From an uncultured Paracoccus sp. (GTDB taxonomy: Bacteria > Pseudomonadota > Alphaproteobacteria > Rhodobacterales > Rhodobacteraceae), in contig NZ_CALMYP010000052.1 of NCBI RefSeq assembly GCF_937873615.1, forward strand, positions 62,001-126,000: 64,000 bases of DNA, read 5' to 3'. Positions 38,928-46,032 of this stretch are shown piece after piece. The position numbers were made by a program, and so were the translations under genes. Below the pieces are notes generated by a model. It worked only from the letters and a program-made list of their open reading frames with translations. It was not told the DNA's origin and ran no database searches. How positions within the stretch are numbered: the stretch's first letter is position 1; every line of letters starts with the position of its first letter.

Positions 38928-39892
38928 GCCCGGCCCAGCTTTTCCAGTCGCGCATCGCGCAGCCGGGCGAAATCGTCGCCGGCGTGATAGCTCGACCGGG
39001 TAAGCGGCGTGGCCGAGACCATCAGGAACCCCTTGCCGAAGGCCGATTTCTCGTAACCCTTGAATTCCTCGGGCGTCACGAAGCGGTCGACGCGGTGGTG
39101 CTTGGGCGTCGGCTGCAGGTATTGGCCGATGGTCATGAAATCCACGTCCGCCGCGCGCATGTCGTCCATGACCTGCAACACGCCCTGCCGATCCTCGCCC
39201 AGGCCGACCATGATGCCGGATTTGGTGAACATGGCCGGGTCGAGCTCCTTCACCCGCTGCAACAGCCGCAGCGAGTGGAAATAGCGCGCCCCGGGCCGCA
39301 CGGAGGGGTAAAGGCCGGGCACGGTCTCCAGATTGTGGTTGAAGACATCGGGGCGCGCTTCCACCACGATTTCAAGCGCCTCCGGGCCACATTTCAGAAA
39401 GTCCGGGGTCAGCACTTCGATGGTGCTGTCGGGCGAGCGGTGGCGGATGGCGCGGATCACCTGGGCGAAATGCTCGGCCCCGCCATCGTCCAGATCGTCG
39501 CGGTCGACCGAGGTGATGACGACGTGCTTCAGCCCCAGTTTCTGCACCGCATGGGCGACCCGGCCCGGTTCGAACGGGTCGAGCGCGTCGGGGCGGCCGG
39601 TGATGACATTGCAGAAGGAACAGCCGCGGGTGCAGATCTCGCCCATGATCATCATGGTGGCGTGACCCTGGCTCCAGCATTCGCCGACATTGGGGCAGCC
39701 GGCCTCCTCGCAGACGGTGGACAGCTCGTTGTCGCGCAGGATGTCGCGGGTGTCCTTGTAGCCCTGAGAGGTCGGCGCCTTGACCCGGATCCATTCCGGC
39801 TTTTTCGGCTGCGCCTGATCGGGGCGATGGGCCTTTTCCGGGTGGCGGGCGCGGGCGGCGGCGGCGCGAAGGGCGGGGGGCTGTTCGGTCAT
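38924..39892 (-). CDS. lipA: Lipoyl synthase
   Basis: This 322-residue radical-SAM enzyme inserts two sulfurs into octanoyl groups on lipoyl domains. The auxiliary cluster motif C-x4-C-x5-C is in [13 protein letters not shown] and the SAM cluster C-x3-C-x2-C is in CTRGCSFC. The C-terminal RSSYHAGD supplies the auxiliary-cluster Ser. The ATG at 39892 (MTEQPP) is the usual Rhodobacteraceae start. The in-frame ATG at 39952 adds residues without similarity. It is convergent with the HxlR remnant. Confidence 0.96.
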   Translation of the reverse strand: MTEQPPALRAAAARARHPEKAHRPDQAQPKKPEWIRVKAPTSQGYKDTRDILRDNELSTVCEEAGCPNVGECWSQGHATMMIMGEICTRGCSFCNVITGRPDALDPFEPGRVAHAVQKLGLKHVVITSVDRDDLDDGGAEHFAQVIRAIRHRSPDSTIEVLTPDFLKCGPEALEIVVEARPDVFNHNLETVPGLYPSVRPGARYFHSLRLLQRVKELDPAMFTKSGIMVGLGEDRQGVLQVMDDMRAADVDFMTIGQYLQPTPKHHRVDRFVTPEEFKGYEKSAFGKGFLMVSATPLTRSSYHAGDDFARLRDARLEKLGRA

Positions 39893-39966
39893 GGCGTCCT
39901 CATGGGCGATTGCACCAGAGTTAATCGCTTTGCGCTGCGGTATCAACGCCATGCCGGGCAGGGCGG

Positions 39967-40380
39967 CTATGTGCGGCGATGTGCCATGCCGATCGAGCGC
40001 GGCCCGACATCGGCAAAGCCGTATTGCGCATAAAGCCGGTCGGCGGGCCTGTCGGCGATCAGGCTGACATAGGCGGTGTCGGGCAGGGCTTCGCGGACGT
40101 GATCCATCAGCGCCGCCACGATCCGCTTGCCGAAGCCCCGGCCCTGCCAGGCGGGATCGACGGCGATATCGGTGATCTGGAAGAAACAGCCGCCATCGCC
40201 GACGATCCGGCCCATGCCGATGGCGCGGCCCCGATCCTCGATCACCACGGCGAAGACGCTGCCGGGCAGGCCGATCCGGGCGGCCTCGGGCGAGAACGGG
40301 CTGAGCCCGGCGATCTCGCGCAGATACAGGTATTCCTCCACGCTTGGCAGGCGGGCGACGAGGTGGGGGGTATCGGGCAT
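39967..40380 (-). CDS. GNAT family N-acetyltransferase
   Basis: This 137-residue single-domain GNAT protein has the acetyl-CoA pyrophosphate loop Q-G-R-G-F-G-K in [11 protein letters not shown], preceded by ITDIAVDP (strand beta4) and followed by [14 protein letters not shown]. The substrate is unknown. It is upstream of lipA on the same strand, with a 74-bp gap. The minus-strand start has an AGGAAGCGCC leader. Confidence 0.9.
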   Translation of the reverse strand: MPDTPHLVARLPSVEEYLYLREIAGLSPFSPEAARIGLPGSVFAVVIEDRGRAIGMGRIVGDGGCFFQITDIAVDPAWQGRGFGKRIVAALMDHVREALPDTAYVSLIADRPADRLYAQYGFADVGPRSIGMAHRRT

Positions 40381-40420
40381 GGCGCTTCCTTTCGTGCGGC
40401 GATCATGGCGCCGGAGGCAG

Positions 40421-40451
40421 AAAAGGAAAAGGCCGCCCGTGCGGCGGCCTT
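40421..40451 (-). terminator. Intrinsic terminator of the DUF6456 gene
   Basis: Read on the minus strand, a 9-bp stem (AAGGCCGCC with GGCGGCCTT) and a 5-nt loop are followed by TTCCTTTT. It lies directly after the DUF6456 stop, before the GNAT start. Confidence 0.75.
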
Positions 40452-40467
40452 ATTTCCGGGTGGCGGG

Positions 40468-41583
40468 TCAGCCGATCAGCGGGCCGCCCGGGCCGTAGCG
40501 GTCGGCATAGTGCCGTGACAGGCGTTCCAGCGCCAGCTTCAGCACCACCTTGCCCGAGCGCGCCGACCAGCCCAGCCGGCGTTCGGTCATTTCCAGCCCT
40601 TCGAGAAAGCAGCAAACCCGCAGCGCCAGATCGCCCATGCCGGGGCCAAGCTCGCGCAGCGCCTCGGCGACGCGGGCGCGGGCCCGGTCCGAGCCGCCCT
40701 CCAGCCGCCCGCCATGGGCGCTGTCATCGATGCCGGCGGTCAGGAAGCGGTCCCAGTTCTGGGTCACGCGCGGGCCCATCTGGGCCAGTTCGAAATCCTC
40801 GCGCAACCGCTCGCCGGCCAGGACGAGCGTGGGCGACAGGAACGGCGCCCCGGTCCGGTCACGGCGGCGGGCCAGCAGTTGCAGCGGGCTCTCGGTCAGG
40901 TTGACGCGCATCCGGCGCAGCTTGCCGTCCTCGGGGTCGGGCAGGTTGCGATCTGCCCAGAGGCGGTGCTTGTCGCCGTGATCGAAGCCGGCGGCGGCCT
41001 CCTCCATGCCGCTGACGCCGGCATGGTCGGGGGCGACCGGAACCGCATCGGCGAAATCTTCGGCGCGCGGCATGCCGCCATCGCCGCGCGCCAGCCCGCG
41101 CAGGACCGAGCGCCCGACGGCAGAGATCCGGTAGCGCCGCATCTTCTGGCCTTGGGTGATCGGCTCAACCCATGTCTTCAAAGCGAAATGCTCGGCCAGA
41201 TGGCGGTCGAGAATGGCGGTGCGGATATCGCCTCGGGTGACGATGGCCTTGTCCATGCCGGGTGCGACCACCAGTTCCGCCCCCGGTTCGGCCAGGCGTC
41301 GCAGGATACGCCGGGTCTGGTCCTGATCGCGGCGTTCGGTCCGCGCAGGCAGCGCGTGCAGGGCTGCGTCAACCAGCGGATCGTCGCGGCGGGCTTCGAA
41401 ACGGCGGATACGGCGAAGGATTGTCGAAGCATGGCAACCTGCCTCGCGGGCAATGGCGCGGATGGATTGGCCATCTTCGACATGGCGCATGTAGAGGCGC
41501 GCATCTTCTGCGGTTCCGTCATCATCGGCTGTGCCGCAAGCAATGGGGTGGGCGATGTCAAAATCCGGTGTCAGATAGGTCAT
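40468..41583 (-). CDS. Helix-turn-helix protein with DUF6456 domain
   Basis: This 371-residue protein has an N-terminal Hin/resolvase-like HTH at about 32-65 (MRHVEDGQSIRAIAREAG, then STILRRIRRFE). The second half (about 210-360) matches DUF6456: SPLQLLARRRDR, FLSPTLVLAGERLREDFELA, RVCCFLEGLEMTERRLGW and GKVVLKLALERL. DUF6456 proteins are conserved single-copy genes in Rhodobacterales and probably bind DNA. Its targets are unknown. It is divergent from the DUF6477 gene across an AT-rich intergenic region. Confidence 0.85.
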   Translation of the reverse strand: MTYLTPDFDIAHPIACGTADDDGTAEDARLYMRHVEDGQSIRAIAREAGCHASTILRRIRRFEARRDDPLVDAALHALPARTERRDQDQTRRILRRLAEPGAELVVAPGMDKAIVTRGDIRTAILDRHLAEHFALKTWVEPITQGQKMRRYRISAVGRSVLRGLARGDGGMPRAEDFADAVPVAPDHAGVSGMEEAAAGFDHGDKHRLWADRNLPDPEDGKLRRMRVNLTESPLQLLARRRDRTGAPFLSPTLVLAGERLREDFELAQMGPRVTQNWDRFLTAGIDDSAHGGRLEGGSDRARARVAEALRELGPGMGDLALRVCCFLEGLEMTERRLGWSARSGKVVLKLALERLSRHYADRYGPGGPLIG

Positions 41584-41798
41584 GTTCGTCCCTCGTGCTG
41601 GACGGCATGCGTGGCTGCGATGCCGTCCCGTCTTGCGATGACCTGACCTTTTGGGCAGGTATTAGTTAAGAGAAACTGGATAATTACTAACAAATAATAA
41701 AGAATTGCTACTCAATCGAGCGTTGCAATGCAGATTCATGCAACGGTGCTTCAGGTTGTGCGATTGTGTTCGCCGATACCTCATTTCAGGAGCGCGAG
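41584..41798. promoter_or_regulatory. AT-rich divergent promoter region, DUF6456/DUF6477
   Basis: This 215-bp region contains a strongly AT-rich core at about 41655-41720 (TATTAGTTAAGAG, AATTACTAACAAATAATAAAG). It also contains a 6-bp inverted repeat, GTTGCA...TGCAAC, at about 41724-41746. It must serve both divergent genes. No -10 or -35 pair stands out clearly. Confidence 0.5.
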
Positions 41799-42176
41799 AT
41801 GACCTGCATGACCGATCAGAATGTCTTTAACCTGCCATCGCGACCGGCCGGGTTGCGGCGTCCGGCGGTGTTGATTCGGGCGGCACGGGCAGGGCAGGCG
41901 GGCTGGCAGCGCGTGCGCGACCTGCCGCGCCTGCTGGGCCGGGATTCAGCACCTGCCCGTCCTGCGGCACTGCGGATGTTGCGCGCCGCCGAGGCCGCAG
42001 CCGACCGCGACCGGCGGGCGGGGCGCGCCGATTACGACCTGCACCGCCATGTCCGGCTGCTGATCGCCCTTCTGGCCGAGATGAACGCGGCGCAAAGCCA
42101 GGCGCCGCAGCCGGTTCCCTGTCTGGTGCTGGGTTTCAGCGTCCGCGGAACAGCCCGCCCAGAACCCCACGCATGA
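41799..42176 (+). CDS. DUF6477 family protein
   Basis: This 125-residue basic, helical protein contains LRRPAVLIRAARAGQAGW, RLLGRDSAPARPAALRML and HVRLLIALLAEM, a pattern I recall as DUF6477 in Rhodobacteraceae, usually beside DUF6456. The ATG at 41799 has CAGGAG 6 nt upstream. The GTG at 41766 is less likely. Its 3' end overlaps the convergent HerA-like gene by 41 bp. No function is known. The shared control region suggests a link with the DUF6456 protein. Confidence 0.75.
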   Translation: MTCMTDQNVFNLPSRPAGLRRPAVLIRAARAGQAGWQRVRDLPRLLGRDSAPARPAALRMLRAAEAAADRDRRAGRADYDLHRHVRLLIALLAEMNAAQSQAPQPVPCLVLGFSVRGTARPEPHA

Positions 42177-43737
42177 CCGAGCGGGTGCCCGAACGGCCAA
42201 GCTCTCGGACCACGGATTTTCCGAACGTCTCCAGGATCGAATCGCGGCTTGAGGACCGGCGCGATCCGGATTTGCTGCTGCCGCCGGATTTCGACGCCGG
42301 GATGGTCAGCTTCGGATCATAGCGGCGGGCACGGGTGAATTCTTCATCCGCCTTGCCGCCGACGACCCAGAGATCGCCTTCCTCTGCGGGCGCTGCGGTC
42401 TTTTCCGCCTCCTGCGCGGCGGCCTGGGCGCGGGCGGTCAGGATCTCCTGCGCCGATTCGCGGTCCAGCGGTGTGTCGTATTTCGTGCCCATGGGCGAGG
42501 TTTTCAGGACCGATGTGCGTTCCTCGTCGCTGATTGGACCCAATTGCGAGAAGGGCGGGCGGATCAGCGTGCGCATGGCCACGCCTGGCACCCCCTTGCG
42601 GTCGAGGAATGAGGTCACCGCCTCGCCGGTGCCAACTTGCTGGATCGCCTCGGCAATGTCGAAATCGGGGTTCAGCCGGTAATTCTCGGCCGCCAACCGC
42701 AGCGCCTTCTGGTCCTTGGCGGTGAAGGCGCGCAGCGCGTGCTGGACCCGGTTGCCAAGCTGGCCGAGGATGTCTTCGGGGATGTCTGCCGGGTTCTGGC
42801 TGATGAACCAGACGCTGACCCCCTTGGAGCGGATCAGCCGCGCCACCTGCTCGATCTTGTCGATCAGCGCCTTGGGGGCGTCGTCGAACAGAAGATGCGC
42901 CTCGTCGAAGAAGAAGGCGCAAACCGGCTTGGCCGGATCGCCGACCTCGGGCAGTTGTTCGAACAGTTCCGACAGCAGCCAGAGCAGGAAGGTCGAATAA
43001 AGGCGCGGCGCATTCATCAACTTGTCGGCGGCAAGGATATTGACCACGCCCTTGCCCGAGGCATCGACCCGCAGGATATCGGAAAGCTCCAGCGCCGGTT
43101 CGCCGAACAGCCGGTTGCCGCCCTCGTTTTCCAGCGTCAGCAACGAGCGCTGGATGGCACCGACCGAGGCCGCGCTGACATTGCCATAGGTCAGCGACAG
43201 GTCGGCCGCATTCTCGCCCACCCAGACCAGCATCGCCTGCAGGTCCTTCAGGTCCAGAAGCGCCAGCCCCTGTTCGTCGGCGACGCGGAAGGCGATGTTC
43301 AGCACCCCTTCCTGCACATCGCTCAGCCCGAGCAGGCGCGACAGCAGCAGCGGCCCCATCTCGGCGGGGGTGGTGCGCACCGGATGCCCCTTCTCGCCGA
43401 AGACATCCCAGAAGGTGACGGGGTAGGACTGGTAATCCAGTTCCAGCCCGATCTGGGCGGCGCGTTTGGCAAAGGCCTCGTGCAGCTTGGCCTCGGTCGA
43501 GCCGGATTTCGCCAGCCCCGAGAGGTCGCCTTTCACATCGGCCATGAAGACCGGCACACCGCATTGCGACAGCGATTCGGCCAGCGTCTGCAGGGTCACG
43601 GTCTTGCCGGTGCCGGTCGCCCCGGCGATCATCCCGTGGCGATTCGCATAGCCGGTCAGCAGCAGTTCGGGTTCGGCGTAATCCTTGCCGGCACCGCCGA
43701 CAAAGACGCTGCCATTGTCCAGATCGATAAGGTTCAT
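42136..43737 (-). CDS. HerA-like ATPase, DUF853 (YjgR-like)
   Basis: This 533-residue protein of the HerA/FtsK superfamily has Walker A IAGATGTGKTVTLQTL near 35, Walker B VCAFFFDEAHLLFDDAP near 280 and a sensor-like WFISQNPADIPEDIL. The C-terminus carries a low-complexity Ser/Gly/Lys/Arg linker (SKSGGSSKSGSRRSSSR) before a terminal RGVLGGLFRG. Members are widespread with no settled function. The ATG at 43737 has GAAAGGA at the right distance. The ATG at 43776 has none. Confidence 0.88.
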   Translation of the reverse strand: MNLIDLDNGSVFVGGAGKDYAEPELLLTGYANRHGMIAGATGTGKTVTLQTLAESLSQCGVPVFMADVKGDLSGLAKSGSTEAKLHEAFAKRAAQIGLELDYQSYPVTFWDVFGEKGHPVRTTPAEMGPLLLSRLLGLSDVQEGVLNIAFRVADEQGLALLDLKDLQAMLVWVGENAADLSLTYGNVSAASVGAIQRSLLTLENEGGNRLFGEPALELSDILRVDASGKGVVNILAADKLMNAPRLYSTFLLWLLSELFEQLPEVGDPAKPVCAFFFDEAHLLFDDAPKALIDKIEQVARLIRSKGVSVWFISQNPADIPEDILGQLGNRVQHALRAFTAKDQKALRLAAENYRLNPDFDIAEAIQQVGTGEAVTSFLDRKGVPGVAMRTLIRPPFSQLGPISDEERTSVLKTSPMGTKYDTPLDRESAQEILTARAQAAAQEAEKTAAPAEEGDLWVVGGKADEEFTRARRYDPKLTIPASKSGGSSKSGSRRSSSRDSILETFGKSVVRELGRSGTRSVMRGVLGGLFRGR

Positions 43738-43819
43738 AAGCGTCCTTTCGCGATTTTCCGCCGGTTTCTGCAACATGCGTGCGGAAAAACAATACTAATT
43801 AAAGATATTTGTGCCAGAG

Positions 43820-43905
43820 TGGGGCTGTTCGTGGAACCAATTGGTTCCTTCCCGAACACTTCCTCCCTGTTGGACTGCCGCGCCTTCGGGCGCGGCTTTT
43901 TTCAT
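43820..43905 (+). ncRNA. Candidate small RNA with intrinsic terminator
   Basis: There is no ORF in this intergenic segment, but it has an ordered fold. An outer stem GTTCG/CGAAC (43827-43831 with 43853-43857) encloses a perfect GGAACC-AATT-GGTTCC hairpin. A single-stranded TTCCTCCCTG follows (43860-43869). Then comes a terminator with GCCGCGCC-TTCG-GGCGCGGC (43877-43896) and six T. The upstream CAATACTAATTAAAG could supply a -10. The pyrimidine-rich CCTCCC loop resembles anti-Shine-Dalgarno motifs of rhodobacterial sRNAs. Confidence 0.6.
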
Positions 43906-43941
43906 TTGGCAGCCCGTTAGGGCACCTGTCCCAAAGAATAG

Positions 43942-44037
43942 TTGACGCAATTGAGGGGCAAGACTACCGTCTGCGACAATCATCAAGACCGGCCAGTCCG
44001 GCGGGGAGGGAAAGGGTCACGTTCGCGTGGCCCTTTT
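43942..44037 (+). ncRNA. Second candidate small RNA, with its own promoter
   Basis: A TTGACG element (43942-43947) is followed after 17 bp by TACCGT (43965-43970). A start near 43977 would give an RNA of about 60 nt ending in an 11-bp hairpin with a TTCG tetraloop (44011-44036), AAAGGGTCACG against CGTGGCCCTTT, running into a T-rich end. Between them lies a GGCGGGGAGGGAAA segment. No ORF is present. The -10 is weak, so confidence is moderate. Confidence 0.45.
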
Positions 44038-44242
44038 CTTGATTTCAGGCTGTGTTATCTGGCGATCTTTGCTGCGATCAGGTGCGAGATGGCGCCCGTT
44101 CCCGTGCGAAGACGATATGCCGCAGGTCGCTGACACAAGCGTGTTAACCAGCTGAGGGTTCAGGCCTGACAAAGCGTTGCGCAGGTGCTAACGCTTTGGC
44201 GATATCGCGCATGACAAGATCGCGTTTATGGAAGGAGACCGC

Positions 44243-44992
44243 ATGTCACCGAAAACCACCTCGACCGCGCTGGCGGTGATTCTCGCGCTTGGCGCGGCAC
44301 CGCTGCTGGCTCAGACCACAGATGCCACGGCCGAGACCGCAGAGGCCACAACCGAGGCGGCGCCCGCCACGGAAGCCCCCGCAGAAGCGCCGGCTGGCGA
44401 GGCGACGGCTGCAGAAACCCCGACCGCCGATGCCCCGGCGGCTGCCGAATCCTTGGAACCGCCGGTTGGTGCCTATTATCCGCGTGCCGCCCACGGCGAC
44501 TGGACCCTGCGTTGCATCAAGACCGCCGATGCCGCTGACCCTTGCGAACTTTACCAGTTGATGAAGGACGGGCAGGGCAATTCCGTGGCCGAGATCACGC
44601 TGATTCCGCTGGACAATGGCGGCGATGCCAAGGCCGGTGCGACCGTGGTCACGCCGCTGGAAACCGACCTGACGCAAGGTATCCGTCTGCAGGTGGATGC
44701 CGGTCAGGCCAAGGCCTATCCGTTCAACTTCTGCGCCCCGGTCGGTTGCGTGTCGCGGGTCGGGCTGACGGCGGATGAGCTGAATTCGCTCAAGCGCGGC
44801 AAGGCTGGCACGGTCAGCCTGCTGCCTTATGGCGCCGGGCCGGATCAGATCGTGACCCTGCCGCTGTCGCTGACGGGTTTCACCTCGGGCTATGCCGAAC
44901 TGGAAACCGCCATCGCCGAAATGCGCGAGGCTGTCGCCGCCGCACAGGCCGCAGCACCTGCAGAAGCACCCGCCGAGGCGCCGGCACAATAA
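44243..44992 (+). CDS. Invasion-associated locus B (IalB)-like secreted protein
   Basis: This 249-residue protein has a Sec signal (TALAVILALGAAPLLAQ), then an Ala/Glu/Thr/Pro-rich linker (about 25-75), then the IalB domain: HGDWTLRCIKTADAADPCE, ITLIPLDNG, FNFCAPVGCVSRVGLTADEL. It has four Cys residues that could form two disulfides. The C-terminus is again Ala/Pro-rich. IalB proteins are periplasmic or outer-membrane linked and contribute to invasion in Bartonella. In free-living relatives the role is unknown. AAGGAG precedes the ATG at 44243. The ATG at 44228 overlaps that site. Confidence 0.9.
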   Translation: MSPKTTSTALAVILALGAAPLLAQTTDATAETAEATTEAAPATEAPAEAPAGEATAAETPTADAPAAAESLEPPVGAYYPRAAHGDWTLRCIKTADAADPCELYQLMKDGQGNSVAEITLIPLDNGGDAKAGATVVTPLETDLTQGIRLQVDAGQAKAYPFNFCAPVGCVSRVGLTADELNSLKRGKAGTVSLLPYGAGPDQIVTLPLSLTGFTSGYAELETAIAEMREAVAAAQAAAPAEAPAEAPAQ

Positions 44993-45014
44993 GGTCCGTA
45001 TCATCGGAAACCGG

Positions 45015-45040
45015 AAAGGGGGCCGCACGGCCCCTTTTTT
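45015..45040 (+). terminator. Intrinsic terminator of the IalB-like gene
   Basis: The stem is AAAGGGGGCC against GGCCCCTTTT with a GCAC tetraloop, followed by TTTTTT. Its A-run on the other side means it can also work for the convergent acyltransferase gene. Confidence 0.9.
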
Positions 45041-45062
45041 CATGCCCGCGTGCCGCGAGCGC

Positions 45063-45962
45063 TCAGATATGCTTGAAGATCCGCCGCTTCACCAGCCGCG
45101 AGGTCGAGACCGGGCGGGTATCTGCGGGCTCGGGCAGCGACAGCACGATGCGGCGCAGCATCTCGATCGATTCATCGCTTTTCATCGGCAACGAGCCGGC
45201 GGGAACGGGCGCGCCGATACTGATCTGGTATTGCTGGCCGGCCTTGTTCAGCACCTCGTGGAACAGGGTCACGTCGCGCAGGGTCGGGTGGATGGCGTCG
45301 AAAAGATAGAACAGGATCGAATTGCGCGCCCGGATGCGCAGCGGAATGACCGGCACCTCCATCTTGCGCGCGATCATCGCCGCCGAGGCCATCCACGGCC
45401 TTTCATGCAGCGTCAGCCGGTGTCGCTTGGCCAGCCGGCCCGAGGGGAAGATCAGCCCGATCCGGTCCCGTTCCAGCCAGGCGCGGGTCTGTTCCATGGT
45501 GGCACGGGTCTTGGCATGGCTGCGCTTCTCGTGGCGCCACTCGACCGGGACGATCATGTCCTCAAGCTGGGGCAGCACCCGCAGGATGTCCTGGTTCGTA
45601 TAGATGAACAGGTCCTTGCGCACCCGCCCGATCAGCGAATAGAGCACGATCCCGTCGGCGATCCCGGTCGGATGGTTGGCGACGATCAGCGCCGGGCCGG
45701 TTTTCGGAATATGTTCCAGCCCCGAGACTTCGAGATCGCGGATCATCATTTCTTCCATCTTGCGGAAGATGGTCGCAGTCGATTCGTCGCGAAATTTCGC
45801 GCCCAGATCCAGCGTGCGCGGATAGCCGAGCATCCGCATCAGCAGGGCGCGCGCGAGGTTGTGATGCAAACGCCCGGAAAACAGCCAGGGTGCCCGCTCT
45901 TCAATCAGCGGATCGAGACGGCGTTGCATCTCGTCACGAGGATTCTCGTTCGACCGTGTCAT
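45063..45962 (-). CDS. PlsC-like lysophospholipid acyltransferase
   Basis: This 299-residue protein has the acyltransferase motif I as VANHPTGIADGIVLYSLIG, motif III as LIFPSGRLAKR, and VPVIPLRIRARN as motif IV. Between the His and Asp of motif I there are five residues (H-P-T-G-I-A-D) instead of the canonical four. This places it in a divergent subfamily whose acceptor may not be lysophosphatidic acid. It has no clear membrane anchor. The ATG at 45962 (MTRSNENP) is preferred to 45998. It is on the same strand as, and 70 bp after, pepN. Confidence 0.82.
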   Translation of the reverse strand: MTRSNENPRDEMQRRLDPLIEERAPWLFSGRLHHNLARALLMRMLGYPRTLDLGAKFRDESTATIFRKMEEMMIRDLEVSGLEHIPKTGPALIVANHPTGIADGIVLYSLIGRVRKDLFIYTNQDILRVLPQLEDMIVPVEWRHEKRSHAKTRATMEQTRAWLERDRIGLIFPSGRLAKRHRLTLHERPWMASAAMIARKMEVPVIPLRIRARNSILFYLFDAIHPTLRDVTLFHEVLNKAGQQYQISIGAPVPAGSLPMKSDESIEMLRRIVLSLPEPADTRPVSTSRLVKRRIFKHI

Positions 45963-46032
45963 GGCGCAGATTATCGCCCTCAGAATGGCAGCCCGCAAGG
46001 GGGCGCGGTGGCGGCCCCCGTCTCTGATCCGG

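Noticed and set aside
37931-40033. A 700-codon open frame on the plus strand.
   Set aside because: Apart from the first 55 codons (sulfatase fragment) it only reads the complement of tRNA-Leu, the flavodoxin remnant, lipA and part of the GNAT gene. High GC keeps the antisense frame open.
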